A stretch of DNA of 64,000 nt, from positions 1 to 64,000 of the forward strand of contig MWTC01000021.1 in the NCBI GenBank assembly GCA_002066995.1, given 5' to 3'. This document shows, in pieces, positions 10,076-19,949 of this stretch. This DNA comes from Sphingobacteriales bacterium UTBCD1 (GTDB lineage Bacteria; Bacteroidota; Bacteroidia; Chitinophagales; Chitinophagaceae). The position numbers were made by a program, and so were the translations under genes. Position 1 is the first letter of the stretch. The number at the start of each line of letters is the position of its first letter. Under the pieces are notes generated by a model. That model had not been told where the DNA came from and searched no databases. It saw only the letters and a program-made list of their open reading frames with translations.

Positions 10076-10870
10076 TCATTCTTTTCCGTCAAACAGGTTT
10101 CCTAAAATACCACCTTCTTCTTTGCGGTGCCAGGTGCCGTATTCCACCAGCCTGGCGGCAAGCCTGCTGATCGGCAAGGATTGTATCCATACTTTTCCCG
10201 GGCCCCGCAATGTAGCGAAGAACAAACCTTCGCCGCCAAACATCCAGTTCTTAATTCCTTTTACAAATTCAATATTAAAGTCAACACCGGCAGTGTAGGC
10301 CACTATGCATCCGGTGTCAATTTTCAGCAACTCACCGGGTGTTAAAACTTTTTCGATCACATAACCGCCTGCATGAACGAACGCCATCCCGTCACCTTCC
10401 AGTTTTTCCATGATGAATCCTTCGCCGCCAAAAATTCCCGTACCCAGTCTCTTTTGAAAGGCTATACCGATGCTCACTCCTTTTGCTGCCACAAGAAAAG
10501 CATCTTTCTGTGCAATGAGTTTTCCTTCATGCTGCATCAGGTCTATGGGAATGATCTTTCCCACATAAGGAGCTGCAAAAGAAACTCTCTTCTTTCCCTG
10601 GCCCGCATTGGTGAAAGCGGTCATGAACAAACTCTCACCCACCAGCACTCTTTTGCCGGCTGACATTAGCTTTCCCAATAAACCTCCTGATTGCTGTTGT
10701 GAGCCATCACCAAATATCGTATCCATCCTGATACCGTCATCCATCATCATCATGGCGCCGCTTTCGGCAACCGCTGTTTCGCCGGGGTCCAGTTCTATTT
10801 CTACAAACTGTAACTCTTCACCGTAGATCTTATAATCAATTTCATGGTTTTGTCTTGTGCGTCCTTCCAT
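10076..10870 (-). CDS. AIM24 / TIGR00266 family protein
   Basis: 264 aa with no signal peptide. The sequence follows the TIGR00266 (AIM24) pattern of a repeated beta-strand core: IYGEELQFVEIELDPGETAVAESGAMMMMDDGI near the start, FTNAGQGKKRVSFAAPYVGKIIPIDL in the middle, FGGEGFIMEKLEGDG and GGEGLFFATLRGPGKVWIQSLP near the end. The family is conserved in bacteria and mitochondria, but no enzymatic role is established. Divergent from the M16 peptidase gene, with a 125-nt gap. Confidence 0.85.
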   Translation of the reverse strand: MEGRTRQNHEIDYKIYGEELQFVEIELDPGETAVAESGAMMMMDDGIRMDTIFGDGSQQQSGGLLGKLMSAGKRVLVGESLFMTAFTNAGQGKKRVSFAAPYVGKIIPIDLMQHEGKLIAQKDAFLVAAKGVSIGIAFQKRLGTGIFGGEGFIMEKLEGDGMAFVHAGGYVIEKVLTPGELLKIDTGCIVAYTAGVDFNIEFVKGIKNWMFGGEGLFFATLRGPGKVWIQSLPISRLAARLVEYGTWHRKEEGGILGNLFDGKE

Positions 10871-10995
10871 ATAAAATAATTTATATAAAATTAAAAAAAT
10901 CCGGACTCTTTTGACATCAAATTGACAAGTGGTAGTTTTTATATCTCCTATTTATCCTATCTTGAAAATCTTTCAGAAACCAAAATAATTTTTTT

Positions 10996-13857
10996 ATGAA
11001 AAACAGTTTCTTGCTGGTAGCTGTCTTATCATTTTTCTTTTCCAACATTGCATCAGGCCAGGCCAAACTGGTGGAAAAGGTCACAAAGAAAGGAGACGAG
11101 ATCGTCATCCCATTTGAAAAATATGTTTTGCCCAACGGACTCACGGTGATCGTGCATGAAGACCACAGCGATCCGGTGGTGCATGTAGATGTAACGTATC
11201 ACGTAGGATCGGCAAGGGAAGAAATAGGCAAATCGGGATTTTCACACTTTTTTGAACACATGATGTTCCAGGGAAGCGATCATGTTGCCGACGAAGAACA
11301 TTTTAAAATAGTAACCGAAGCGGGAGGCACACTAAATGGCTCTACGAACAGGGACCGCACAAATTATTATGAAACGATTCCCGGCAACCAGTTGGAAAAA
11401 GCGCTTTGGCTGGAAGCCGACCGCATGGGATTCTTACTGGATGCAGTGACACAGCAAAAATTTGAAGTGCAGAGAGCCACTGTAAAAAATGAAAGGGGGC
11501 AGAATTATGATAACCGCCCTTACGGGCTGGTGAGTGAATACACCTCAAAGAATTTATATCCGTATGGACATCCATATTCCTGGCTTACCATCGGTTATAT
11601 TGAAGAACTGAATAAAGTAAACGTAAACGATCTGAAAAATTTCTTTCTGCGCTGGTATGGGCCCAATAATGCCACATTGACAATCGGTGGTGATATCAAT
11701 ACACCGCAGGTATTAAAGTGGGTTGAAAAATATTTTGGAGGCATTCCACGCTGTCCTGATGTGAAGCCCGTAAAACTGCAACCGGTGATGCTGGACAAAG
11801 ACCGTTATGTTAGTTATGTTGACAACTATGCAAGAACTTCTCAGTTACGATTAACTTACCCGACCGTTCCGGAATTTGATAAAGATGCTCCGGCGCTGGC
11901 TTGCCTATCACAGGTGTTAGGCGGAGGAGGAAACAGGAGTTCTGTTTTCTACCAGTACATCATTAAGCCACAAAAGGCATTGCAGGCAAGCGCCAGCATC
12001 CAGCTTTCTGAATTAGCGGGAGAATTTTCTATTTCCATAACTCCCTATCCCGGTAAATCACTGGCAGAAATGGAAAAACTGGTGAATGAAGCATATACAG
12101 AATTTGAAAAAAGAGGTATCACCAATGAAGACGTTGAGAAATTTAAAAGCGGATTTGAAAGCAGAACAATCAACGGGCTGGCAAGCGTATCAGGAAAAGT
12201 CAGTCAGCTGGCGGCCTTCCAGACTTTTACCGGTAATCCGAATATGATACAAAAACTGTTGAAAATGTACAACAGTGTTACAAAAGAAGACGTGATCAGG
12301 GTTTATGAAAAGTACATCAAAAACAAACCACATGTTATTTTAAGTGTTTTGGCCAGGGGGCAGGAAAACCTGATCGCTGCTGCGGATAATTACACCATTG
12401 ACAAATCACATTACAAAGCACCCGATTACGGTTATGCCGGATTGAAATATATAAAAGCCAAAGACAACTTTGACAGGAGTAAGATACCCGGTAACGGCCC
12501 TAACCCGGTTGTGCAAGTTCCTGCATTCTGGAAAATAGATTTTCCAAATGGTGTTAAAATGATCGGAACTGAAAATGCAGAGATACCCACCGTTACTATT
12601 TCCATTACAATTCCCGGCGGGCATTTATTGCAGGCAAATGATATGTCTAAAGTGGGATTAGCAAGTTTATTTGCCCGCATGATGAACGAGGATAGCAAAA
12701 ATTTTTCTGCAGAACAGTTCTCGGAAGAATTGCAAAAGCTGGGCAGTTCTGTAAATGTCAGCAGCGGAAATGATGAGATTACATATAATGTGCAAACACT
12801 GAAAAGGAATCTTGACAAAACACTGGTTTTACTGGAAGAACGCATGCTCAATCCCAGGTTTACAGATGATGCGTTCAACAGGATCAAGAGGCAAACTATG
12901 GAAGGTTTCAAGAATATGAAGTCACAACCTGCAGCCGTAGCCAGCAACGTAATTGCACAGATCAATTTTGGGCCGGATAATATTTTGGGAGTGAGCGCAG
13001 GCGGAACTGAAACAACTATCCCGAATATCACTCTTGAGGACATCCGTTACTATTACGACAACTATATGACTTCAGAAGGAGCAAAAGTTGTGGTGGTAGG
13101 TGATATCAGGGAATCGGAAATTCTTCCAAAACTCACTTTCCTTGACAAGCTGCCAAAGAAAAAGATCACCATGCCGGAAGTAGCCGCTACACCTGTAGTC
13201 AATGATCAATCACGCATCTATCTTGTGGATATACCTAAAGCTGCCCAGACAGAATTCAGGGTGGGTTATAATACCGGATTGAGGTATGATGCTACAGGAG
13301 AATTTTATAAAGCCGGCTTGATGAATTATATATTGGGAGGTGCATTCAACAGCCGCCTGAATCTGAATTTGCGTGAAGATAAAGGATGGACGTACGGCGC
13401 CCGCTCTTCTTTCAGCGGAGATGAATATGATGGAGACTTTGAGTTCAGTTCAGGAATAAAAGCAGATGCAACCGACAGTGCGCTGGTACAGGTGATAAAA
13501 GAATTAAAGGACTATGCTTCAGGCGGAATTACTGGTGACGAGCTGGCTTTCATGAAAAATGCCATCGGGCAACGAGATGCTCTGCGTTATGAAACAGGTA
13601 TGCAAAAAGCAGGATTCATTCGTACTATACTGGATTATAATCTTCCGGCCAACTACACAGATATTCAGCAGAAGATATTAAAAGGCATGACGAAAAAAGA
13701 GATTGACGCACTTGCCAGGAAATATATAAACGTAAACAATCTGAACATGCTGCTGGTGGGTGATAAATCAAAGATCCTTCCCGGTCTTCAAAAACTCGGG
13801 TACCCAATTGTAGAACTGGATGTAAATGGAAAGCCGCTGGAGAAAAAAGCTTTCTAA
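10996..13857 (+). CDS. M16 family zinc metallopeptidase, two-domain, exported
   Basis: 953 aa, signal peptide at residues 1-21. The first M16 half carries the inverted zinc site HFFEH near residue 82 and the distal Glu in TVKNERGQ near 165, so it is predicted active. The second half (from about 510, FWKIDFPNGVKMIGTENAEIPTVTI) has the fold but shows ARMMNEDSKN where HxxEH would be, so it is a non-catalytic domain, as usual in fused pitrilysin-like enzymes. Predicted to degrade oligopeptides in the periplasm. Monocistronic by position. Confidence 0.92.
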   Translation: MKNSFLLVAVLSFFFSNIASGQAKLVEKVTKKGDEIVIPFEKYVLPNGLTVIVHEDHSDPVVHVDVTYHVGSAREEIGKSGFSHFFEHMMFQGSDHVADEEHFKIVTEAGGTLNGSTNRDRTNYYETIPGNQLEKALWLEADRMGFLLDAVTQQKFEVQRATVKNERGQNYDNRPYGLVSEYTSKNLYPYGHPYSWLTIGYIEELNKVNVNDLKNFFLRWYGPNNATLTIGGDINTPQVLKWVEKYFGGIPRCPDVKPVKLQPVMLDKDRYVSYVDNYARTSQLRLTYPTVPEFDKDAPALACLSQVLGGGGNRSSVFYQYIIKPQKALQASASIQLSELAGEFSISITPYPGKSLAEMEKLVNEAYTEFEKRGITNEDVEKFKSGFESRTINGLASVSGKVSQLAAFQTFTGNPNMIQKLLKMYNSVTKEDVIRVYEKYIKNKPHVILSVLARGQENLIAAADNYTIDKSHYKAPDYGYAGLKYIKAKDNFDRSKIPGNGPNPVVQVPAFWKIDFPNGVKMIGTENAEIPTVTISITIPGGHLLQANDMSKVGLASLFARMMNEDSKNFSAEQFSEELQKLGSSVNVSSGNDEITYNVQTLKRNLDKTLVLLEERMLNPRFTDDAFNRIKRQTMEGFKNMKSQPAAVASNVIAQINFGPDNILGVSAGGTETTIPNITLEDIRYYYDNYMTSEGAKVVVVGDIRESEILPKLTFLDKLPKKKITMPEVAATPVVNDQSRIYLVDIPKAAQTEFRVGYNTGLRYDATGEFYKAGLMNYILGGAFNSRLNLNLREDKGWTYGARSSFSGDEYDGDFEFSSGIKADATDSALVQVIKELKDYASGGITGDELAFMKNAIGQRDALRYETGMQKAGFIRTILDYNLPANYTDIQQKILKGMTKKEIDALARKYINVNNLNMLLVGDKSKILPGLQKLGYPIVELDVNGKPLEKKAF

Positions 13858-14090
13858 CAATTCTTTTCAAATGTCAAGGCGCCTCGTAAAGATGCGTACA
13901 TAGGCATTTTTATGCAAGTGGCGGATATACCGCTAGATGAAGACATTTTAGGTTTTTAAATTGCAATGCGAAAGACACTAAGAGGCAGATGCTTCACAGA
14001 ATCTTATACGTTTTTCTGAAGCGGCATTATTCATGCAAAAAAATAAAGCAATAAAAGAGCATGGGCAATATTCCCGGGAAAGCTTATTCA

Positions 14091-14654
14091 CTATTCATTA
14101 TCTTTCTCCAGTATTTTCTTAAGGTTTTGTTTTGCCCGGTGCATCAGTGATTCCACGGCAGAAACAGATACTTTCATCACCTCGCTAATTTCCTGGTAAC
14201 TGAGATCTTCCAGTTTATGCAGGGTAAATGCTACTTTTTGATTTTCCGGCAGTTTATTTATGGCTTTAAATAAACGAGCTGCGTTTTCTTTCTGATCCAG
14301 CGCCACTCCCGGGTGGTGAAAATCAGGTACTTCCTGCAAAGGTTCATTATTCTCCCCGAAGAGCCGCTGTAAAAAGCTGAACCGCTTCTTGCTTTTCTTA
14401 CTTCGTAAAAGATCCAATGCTGTTGAAACGGTAATACGATACAGCCATGTAGAGATTTTTGATTCTCCTTTGAAAGTATGAACAGAACGAAACACTTTAA
14501 TGAACACTTCCTGTGAGATGTCTTCGGCATCTTCCGCATTCTGCACTATTCCCAAAGCGGTATTATAAACCAGGTCCTGGTAGCTTTCCACCAGAGTTTT
14601 AAATGCATGTTCGTCTCCTTCCCGGAGTTGCTGTATCAGATCAAGTTCGTTCAA
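14091..14654 (-). CDS. ECF-type RNA polymerase sigma factor
   Basis: 187 aa. Sigma region 2 is seen at about residues 25-90 (YQDLVYNTALGIVQNAEDAEDISQEVFIKVFRSVHTFKGESKISTWLYRI) and sigma region 4 at about 130-180 (LPENQKVAFTLHKLEDLSYQEISEVMKVSVSAVESLMHRAKQNLKK). No anti-sigma gene lies downstream: the next 233 nt hold no gene. That is unlike FecI/FecR pairs and closer to stand-alone or RpoE-like ECFs. Targets are unknown. Confidence 0.93.
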   Translation of the reverse strand: MNELDLIQQLREGDEHAFKTLVESYQDLVYNTALGIVQNAEDAEDISQEVFIKVFRSVHTFKGESKISTWLYRITVSTALDLLRSKKSKKRFSFLQRLFGENNEPLQEVPDFHHPGVALDQKENAARLFKAINKLPENQKVAFTLHKLEDLSYQEISEVMKVSVSAVESLMHRAKQNLKKILEKDNE

Positions 14655-14774
14655 AAGACCCGGTTAATTTCGGCTACAACTTACAAAAACAAATGATGAC
14701 AGCACGTAATGGATAAACTAAAGTTTTTTATAGCGGACAGATGGCCTCCATTTAAAGCCGGAGTTATTCTTTCT

Positions 14775-14782
14775 TATATTTG
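14775..14782 (+). promoter_or_regulatory. -7 box of the tRNA-Arg promoter
   Basis: TATATTTG matches the Bacteroidota -7 consensus TAnnTTTG exactly and ends 9 nt before the tRNA start. No clear -33 TTG was seen. Confidence 0.55.
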
Positions 14783-14791
14783 CAGCCCATT

Positions 14792-14863
14792 GGTCCCGTA
14801 GTTCAATGGATAGAATAGAAGTTTCCTAAACTTTTGATACAGGTTCGATTCCTGTCGGGACTA
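14792..14863 (+). tRNA. tRNA-Arg (anticodon CCU)
   Basis: A full cloverleaf can be drawn. The acceptor stem is GGTCCCG with CGGGACT (one G-U pair). The D arm is GTTC/GAAT around AATGGATA. The anticodon stem GAAGT/ACTTT has loop TTCCTAA, giving CCT at 14825-14827. The T arm is ACAGG-TTCGATT-CCTGT. The discriminator is A and CCA is not encoded. It reads AGG codons. Confidence 0.95.
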
Positions 14864-15017
14864 CTTTATTTCCCAGAATAAGACTTTAATACACACTTGA
14901 CTGATAAGCTGATACCATATCTTACTTCACCGGTATCACAAACATGTATTTCTTAAAAATATTTGAGTGGCTAAATTATCTTGTCTTCATACCAGAACAG
15001 AGCAGCCTGCAAATCCT

Positions 15018-15407
15018 TCACATAAAAAAATAAAAAAACAAAATGACTTGCATTCTCCTCATCCCATCTGCCCTTCCGATAAATCTTCCCGAGCCATCAT
15101 AGATCCGGTCACCGTCTATCCGCCCGATAAACCTGCCGGAACCATCATACAACCTATCCCCTTCTATCTTCCCGATAAACCGGTAGCTGCCATCGTACAA
15201 CCTGCTTCCTTCTATTTTTCCAATCAACCTGGCAGAACAATCGTAAATCCGGTCGCCATCTATTCGTCCGATAAACCTGCCGGAACCATCATAGTATCTG
15301 TCTCCATCTACCCTGCCGATCTGTTTTCCCGATCCGTTATACATTCTTTGTGCATTTGTAGCTCCAAATAAAAACATAAGCAATGCCACAAGTAGTAACT
15401 TTTTCAT
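15018..15407 (-). CDS. 5-fold beta-flower-like repeat protein, secreted
   Basis: 129 aa: a signal peptide (residues 1-19, GATNAQ), then six tandem 16-residue repeats (about 23-118) with consensus YDGSGRFIGRIDGDRI, then a short hydrophobic tail (ILFFYFF). This repeat and tail pattern resembles the Bacteroidota '5-fold beta-flower' proteins, small secreted repeat proteins of unknown role. Repeats 2, 5 and 6 are nearly identical, while 3 and 4 have diverged (CSARLIGKIEGS, GSYRFIGKIEGD). The antisense frame is also open only because of this repeat. The assignment rests on repeat character, not on a catalytic motif. Confidence 0.7.
   Translation of the reverse strand: MKKLLLVALLMFLFGATNAQRMYNGSGKQIGRVDGDRYYDGSGRFIGRIDGDRIYDCSARLIGKIEGSRLYDGSYRFIGKIEGDRLYDGSGRFIGRIDGDRIYDGSGRFIGRADGMRRMQVILFFYFFM
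15054..15341 (-). repeat. Six in-frame 48-nt tandem coding repeats
   Basis: Six consecutive 48-nt units encode the 16-residue YDGSGRFIGRIDGDRI-type repeats of the beta-flower-like protein. Copy number could change by slippage or recombination. Confidence 0.75.
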
Positions 15408-16003
15408 TGTATTTTTTTATTCATTAAAAATAGAAAGATCTCAAAAACTTAAACCAGCAGGTCCGGACTTTTTGAACTTTTGATTTCTTTCAGACACAAC
15501 TCAGTTTTATTGTTCACTTAACACCTCTTGCCTTTATTAAAAATCGATTTATCACTCTTTTTAAAAAACATAACTTCTCAAAATCATTCATATCAGGGAA
15601 AACGTAAAATCCCTTGCTTCTGAAAATGAACAGGTTGTTTTGTGGAAAAAAAATTTTTAAAATATACTTGCAATAATAAAAATATCATTTTAGGTTTGAT
15701 TTCAGGAAACCACATATATCCTTCGTAAAAACCCGATCAGCATCTGTACCTTTTTCGGTTGGCATTTCCCCGATCTCCGGTACTGTTTTCTTAAAAAAAG
15801 CTGGTCAAAGCTTTGCCAAAAAATAAAATCCGGGTTTTCACTCAATCCGTTTTTTTTAATTTAAACCCTGAGAAAATGAAAATAACTTTTACTCTCCCTG
15901 CGATCCTGTCGCACATGATACACACTTAACAAAAAATGTTCTCCGTAGAATATTGGGAAACTATTTACCAATATCAACAATACAATACCTATAGAAGAAA
16001 CCG
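15408..16003. other. 596-nt intergenic region, no gene recognised
   Basis: Very AT-rich sequence between the beta-flower gene and a small plus-strand ORF. No tRNA, riboswitch or conserved operator was recognised. A 17-codon ATG frame near 15876 has no support. Confidence 0.35.
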
Positions 16004-16330
16004 GTGAAAACCTCTGAAAAAACACAAATACAAAATTCACTCAAATTATTCTATATGGATATTTACAAACACAACGGAATCATCTTAAAATGGATCAAGT
16101 CTTGCCAGACCGCTGATCAGCTTGACCTGTTTTCAAAGCTGATAATAGAATTTGATGCCACACAGTTTTATGATGAAATAAACAGTATAGACGTGGAATT
16201 GACAAAAAGGAATCTTTTGGATGCGATCATCGAACAGCGTGTTATAGTTGCCGGTAAAAGAGAATCCATGCGATTAACTACAAATTATTTGCTTATTCCA
16301 AATGAGCCGGCCATTTATCTTTCAGAATAA
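16004..16330 (+). CDS. Hypothetical small protein
   Basis: 108 aa with a GTG start. I do not recognise a family. It is soluble, mildly charged and predicted largely helical (SLKLFYMDIYKHNGIILKWIKSCQTADQLDLFSKLI, then ELTKRNLLDAIIEQRVIVAGKRES). There is no signal peptide or membrane segment. It lies alone between a long AT-rich gap and the convergent GH63 operon. It could be a real small regulator-like protein or a chance frame. Confidence 0.4.
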   Translation: MKTSEKTQIQNSLKLFYMDIYKHNGIILKWIKSCQTADQLDLFSKLIIEFDATQFYDEINSIDVELTKRNLLDAIIEQRVIVAGKRESMRLTTNYLLIPNEPAIYLSE

Positions 16331-16475
16331 TCCTCTTTTTCAAAATCTTAAAAACAAATATTTCCGGCTACCCGAAAATCCCTGAAAAGAAAATCTAAAC
16401 CCCTGGCCTCTTTCAGTTAACTGAAAGAAGTATTATTTATATCATAAACAATACTAAAACATAAGTTTTGTAAAA

Positions 16476-19115
16476 TCAAAAATTCTGATCAATAAGAGAT
16501 GCCACCAGGCTGCTCCATCCGGTTTGATGAGAAGCTCCCACTCCCCTTGCATTATCGCCATGATAATACTCATAAAATAAAACCAGGCCTTTATTTTCAG
16601 ACAACTGATAAAACCAGCTTTCATCACCATTCACTTTGCGTGAGCCATTAGTGTTGAGCTGAAATATCCCGGTCAATCTGGAAGAGAGCATGCCCGAGAT
16701 CTTTTGAAGATTGTATTTGTTTTCTGAACCGGTCGGAAATGACATCAAAAAATCGTCTCCGTAAAAATCATGCAGTTGCTGAAGCGTTTTTATGATCAGG
16801 TAATTCAGTGGCATCCACACGGGCCCCCGCCAGTTGCTGTTGCCGCCGAACATGGAATTATCGCTATCACCCGGCAGATAACCCACCGAATAAAAATTAT
16901 GATTGAGTTGCAAAACGAAAGGATGATCCTTGTGATATTTCGACAGTGCCCTGATGCCTCCTTCTGATAAGAATTCGTTTTCATCCAGCATCACAGACAA
17001 TAATTTTTCCATCCGGCTCTTATGCACCAGTGAGATCAGCATGTGGCCTTCATCACTGGTTTCCTCACAGGGAAGAAATTTGTTTTGCTCAGTGCGGTAT
17101 TGCCTGATGTAGTCCATCCTTTTTTTGAAATCCGGTAGTTTTTGCAGTGCTTCATTGCTGATAATGCCTGCATTGAATAAAACGCTCAGCCCGACTATAG
17201 AACGCACCTTCATGGAAATGCTGCCTCCATCTTTCATGTGCAGGCGGTCATAAAAGAAATTATCATGATCATCCCACAGCGTTTCATTGAGGGAAGAAGC
17301 GATCAGAACAAAATGTTCGTAAAACTTGGTGACCACATCTTCATAACTGTTATCTGTCTGTGCTATCTCCAGTGCCATCTCCATCATGTTCAAAGCATAC
17401 ATTCCCATCCATGCCGTGGCATCCACCTGCTCCAGGAAAGTGCCCGGAGGAAGGCTGTCCCTGTCAATAACGCCGATATTATCCAATCCTAAAAAACCAC
17501 CGGTAAAAACATTGTTCTCATTCTCATCTTCACGATTAGCCCACCAGGTGAAGTTGAGCATCAATTTTTGGAAAATCCTTTTTAAAAAATGCACATCAGC
17601 ATTACCATATATTTTCTTGTCAATATTATACACCTGCAGTGCAGCCCATGCCTGCAAAGGCGGGTTCACATCGCCAAAATTCCATTCATAAGCCGGTATC
17701 TGTCCGAATGGGTTCATATACCATTCACGACCGAGAAGGATCAACTGATTCTTTGCAAACACCGGGTCTATCATTGCCATGGGAATGCAATGAAAACAAA
17801 GATCCCAGGCAGCAAACCAGGGATATTCCCATTTGTCCGGCATGGAAAGAACATCTGCCGCTTTCAGGTGTGTCCACTTTGCATTTCTTCCATACTGCCT
17901 TTCTTTTGGCGGGGGAATTTTCCCGGGATCGCCTTCCAGCCAGCGCTCAATATCGTATTGATAAAATTGTTTGTTCCATAATAAACCTGCGAAAGCCTGA
18001 CGTTGAATAGAAGCCAGGTCAGCAGAACAGTTTTGGGGCAATAGCTCCTGATAAAAATCATCTGCTTCTTTTTTTCTTTTTGCAAATATGGAATCAAAAT
18101 TTTTGTCGAAAGGATCCGCCTGTTCTTCTTTACTCAGCCGCAGTTTTATGCTTTGCGATCCCTGGGCGGCAAGTTTCAGACGGTAAAGGGGTGAAAACTT
18201 TGTCCCCGCTTTTTTATTTTTCAGTAATTCATACAGTTGGTCATTCTTTCCCGATATGGCATCATGAAATGCATCTTTTACAAATGGGGATGAGTTGGCA
18301 AGCCCGAATATTTTTTCAGCATTGGTCTCGTTTTCCGTCATCAATGTTTCCGTGGCATCTTCGAAATAGAAAAAATAAATTCCCAGGTTTTCATCGTCAG
18401 CTTTTGCAATACCATAATTATTTTGAGAGCCAATCAGTTCCAGTACCGGTTTTTTCCTCACATCCCCAAACAGCCACCGGTTCCTGAACCAAAGCGTAGG
18501 TAAAAGCATCAGCTCTGCATCCCTGTCAAACCGGTTGATAATCGTTATATCAATACAGATGTCTTCGGAATTATTTTTTGCATAAGTTACCTTTACATCA
18601 AAGTATTCATTTCTTCTGAATGCATCTGTATCGAGGATCTCAAATTCTGTTTCCTGCTTGGATCGCTCATGATTCACTTCCAGTAATTGCTCATAAGGAA
18701 ATGCCGACTGAGGGTACTTGTACAGGTACTCCATATAATAATGAGTAGGAGTATTATCAAGATAATAATACAGTTCTTTTACATCCTCGCCATGATTACC
18801 TTCTGAATTAGACAGCCCGAACAACCTTTCTTTCAATATCGGGTCCTTGCCATTCCAGAGTGCTATGGCAAAACAAAGATTCTGATGAATATCGCTGATG
18901 CCGGCAATTCCGTCTTCACCCCATCGGTACACCCTGCTCCTGGATTGCTCATGAGTGATAAAATTCCATGCATCACCATTAGAACTGTAATCCTCCCTTA
19001 CAGTTCCCCATTGCCGTTCGCTTAAATAAGATCCCCATTTTTCCAGAGGCACTTCTTTCAGTGCATTTGCATTTAAACGGGCACGTTCAGCAGAAATATT
19101 TTTTGAATTGGCCAT
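16476..19115 (-). CDS. GH63-family glycosidase (glucosidase / mannosylglycerate hydrolase-like)
   Basis: About 879 aa from the preferred start at 19115 (MANSKNISAERARL). The longer frame to 19163 would overlap the upstream SDR gene, and relatives begin close to this Met, just before the ERARL and WGSYLSERQWGTVREDYSSNGDAW region. The (alpha/alpha)6 catalytic half shows WEYPWFAAWDLCFHCIPMAMIDP (Asp near 440) and NSNWRGPVWMPLNYLIIKTLQ, typical of GH63. No signal peptide, so cytosolic. It would hydrolyse an alpha-linked gluco- or manno-oligosaccharide or glycoside. It is the last gene of an operon with the SDR and SemiSWEET genes. Confidence 0.82.
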   Translation of the reverse strand: MANSKNISAERARLNANALKEVPLEKWGSYLSERQWGTVREDYSSNGDAWNFITHEQSRSRVYRWGEDGIAGISDIHQNLCFAIALWNGKDPILKERLFGLSNSEGNHGEDVKELYYYLDNTPTHYYMEYLYKYPQSAFPYEQLLEVNHERSKQETEFEILDTDAFRRNEYFDVKVTYAKNNSEDICIDITIINRFDRDAELMLLPTLWFRNRWLFGDVRKKPVLELIGSQNNYGIAKADDENLGIYFFYFEDATETLMTENETNAEKIFGLANSSPFVKDAFHDAISGKNDQLYELLKNKKAGTKFSPLYRLKLAAQGSQSIKLRLSKEEQADPFDKNFDSIFAKRKKEADDFYQELLPQNCSADLASIQRQAFAGLLWNKQFYQYDIERWLEGDPGKIPPPKERQYGRNAKWTHLKAADVLSMPDKWEYPWFAAWDLCFHCIPMAMIDPVFAKNQLILLGREWYMNPFGQIPAYEWNFGDVNPPLQAWAALQVYNIDKKIYGNADVHFLKRIFQKLMLNFTWWANREDENENNVFTGGFLGLDNIGVIDRDSLPPGTFLEQVDATAWMGMYALNMMEMALEIAQTDNSYEDVVTKFYEHFVLIASSLNETLWDDHDNFFYDRLHMKDGGSISMKVRSIVGLSVLFNAGIISNEALQKLPDFKKRMDYIRQYRTEQNKFLPCEETSDEGHMLISLVHKSRMEKLLSVMLDENEFLSEGGIRALSKYHKDHPFVLQLNHNFYSVGYLPGDSDNSMFGGNSNWRGPVWMPLNYLIIKTLQQLHDFYGDDFLMSFPTGSENKYNLQKISGMLSSRLTGIFQLNTNGSRKVNGDESWFYQLSENKGLVLFYEYYHGDNARGVGASHQTGWSSLVASLIDQNF

Positions 19116-19137
19116 TCGTTCTGAATAGAAATTTATT

Positions 19138-19944
19138 TTAACCGCCGGTAGCAAAACCTTCAAACAAAGTCATACCGCCATCAATAAAAATACTGGCGCC
19201 GGTAATATAATCGCTGTCGTCACTTGCCAGGAAGACCGCAAGCTTACCAATATCTTCCGGAACGCCGATACGGTTATAAGGGATCAGTTCCATCAGGCTG
19301 TTATACGCTTGCGGGGTGTCCCACGCTGTTTTATTGATCGGAGTTTTAATGGCGCCGGGGCAAATGCTGTTCACACGGATCTTCTGATGCCCGTATTCCT
19401 GTGCTATGGTCTGCATCAGCATTTTAATGCCTCCTTTGCTGGATGCGTAATTGGCATGCCCCGCCCATGGAATGATCTGATGGACGCTGCTCATGCAAAT
19501 AATTTTTCCGCAGGCGATGGATCGTTCCGGAACAATTCCTCTTCTCAGAAATTCTCTTATTGCTTCACGGGCACATAAGAACTGACCCGTCAGGTTAATG
19601 TCGATCACATATTGCCATTGTGCCAGTGTCATTTCGTGAAACTTTGCATCCCGCTGCAGTCCGGCATTGTTCACCAGTATATCTACCGTACCGAATTGCT
19701 GAATGGTTTGCTGAAACATATTGATCACCTGGTCTTCCTTGCTTACATCGGCCTGTATCGCCACAGCTTCCGATCCGAATGCCCTGATCTTTTGCACTAC
19801 ATCGTTAGCAGCATCGGGGTTAATCACATAGTTTACCACAACATTGGCCCCTGCTTCTCCCAATGCCAATGCCACTCCTTCACCGATGCCGGAGTTGGCG
19901 CCGGTAACAATGGCTGTTTGTTTAGTAAGTTTTTTTTCTGACAT
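19138..19944 (-). CDS. SDR family oxidoreductase, glucose-1-dehydrogenase-like
   Basis: 268 aa, cytosolic. The NAD(P)-binding motif TGANSGIG is at about residues 14-21, NNAG near 91, the catalytic Ser in MSSVHQ near 152, and YASSK with Tyr and Lys near 165-169. The C-terminal DYITGASIFIDGGMTLF is typical of classical SDRs. The insertion and overall pattern resemble glucose 1-dehydrogenases. Five nt separate it from the upstream SemiSWEET gene and about 22 nt from the GH63 start, so the three are co-transcribed. A role in oxidising an imported or released sugar is inferred from context. Confidence 0.85.
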   Translation of the reverse strand: MSEKKLTKQTAIVTGANSGIGEGVALALGEAGANVVVNYVINPDAANDVVQKIRAFGSEAVAIQADVSKEDQVINMFQQTIQQFGTVDILVNNAGLQRDAKFHEMTLAQWQYVIDINLTGQFLCAREAIREFLRRGIVPERSIACGKIICMSSVHQIIPWAGHANYASSKGGIKMLMQTIAQEYGHQKIRVNSICPGAIKTPINKTAWDTPQAYNSLMELIPYNRIGVPEDIGKLAVFLASDDSDYITGASIFIDGGMTLFEGFATGG

Positions 19945-19949
19945 AAATT

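Noticed and set aside
14967-15371. 134-codon plus-strand ORF with PDKPAGTII repeats
   Set aside because: Antisense image of the 48-nt repeats of the beta-flower-like gene, which has the signal peptide and known repeat type.
19116-19163. N-terminal extension of the GH63 gene overlapping the SDR gene
   Set aside because: The later Met at 19115 removes the overlap and fits the family's usual start.
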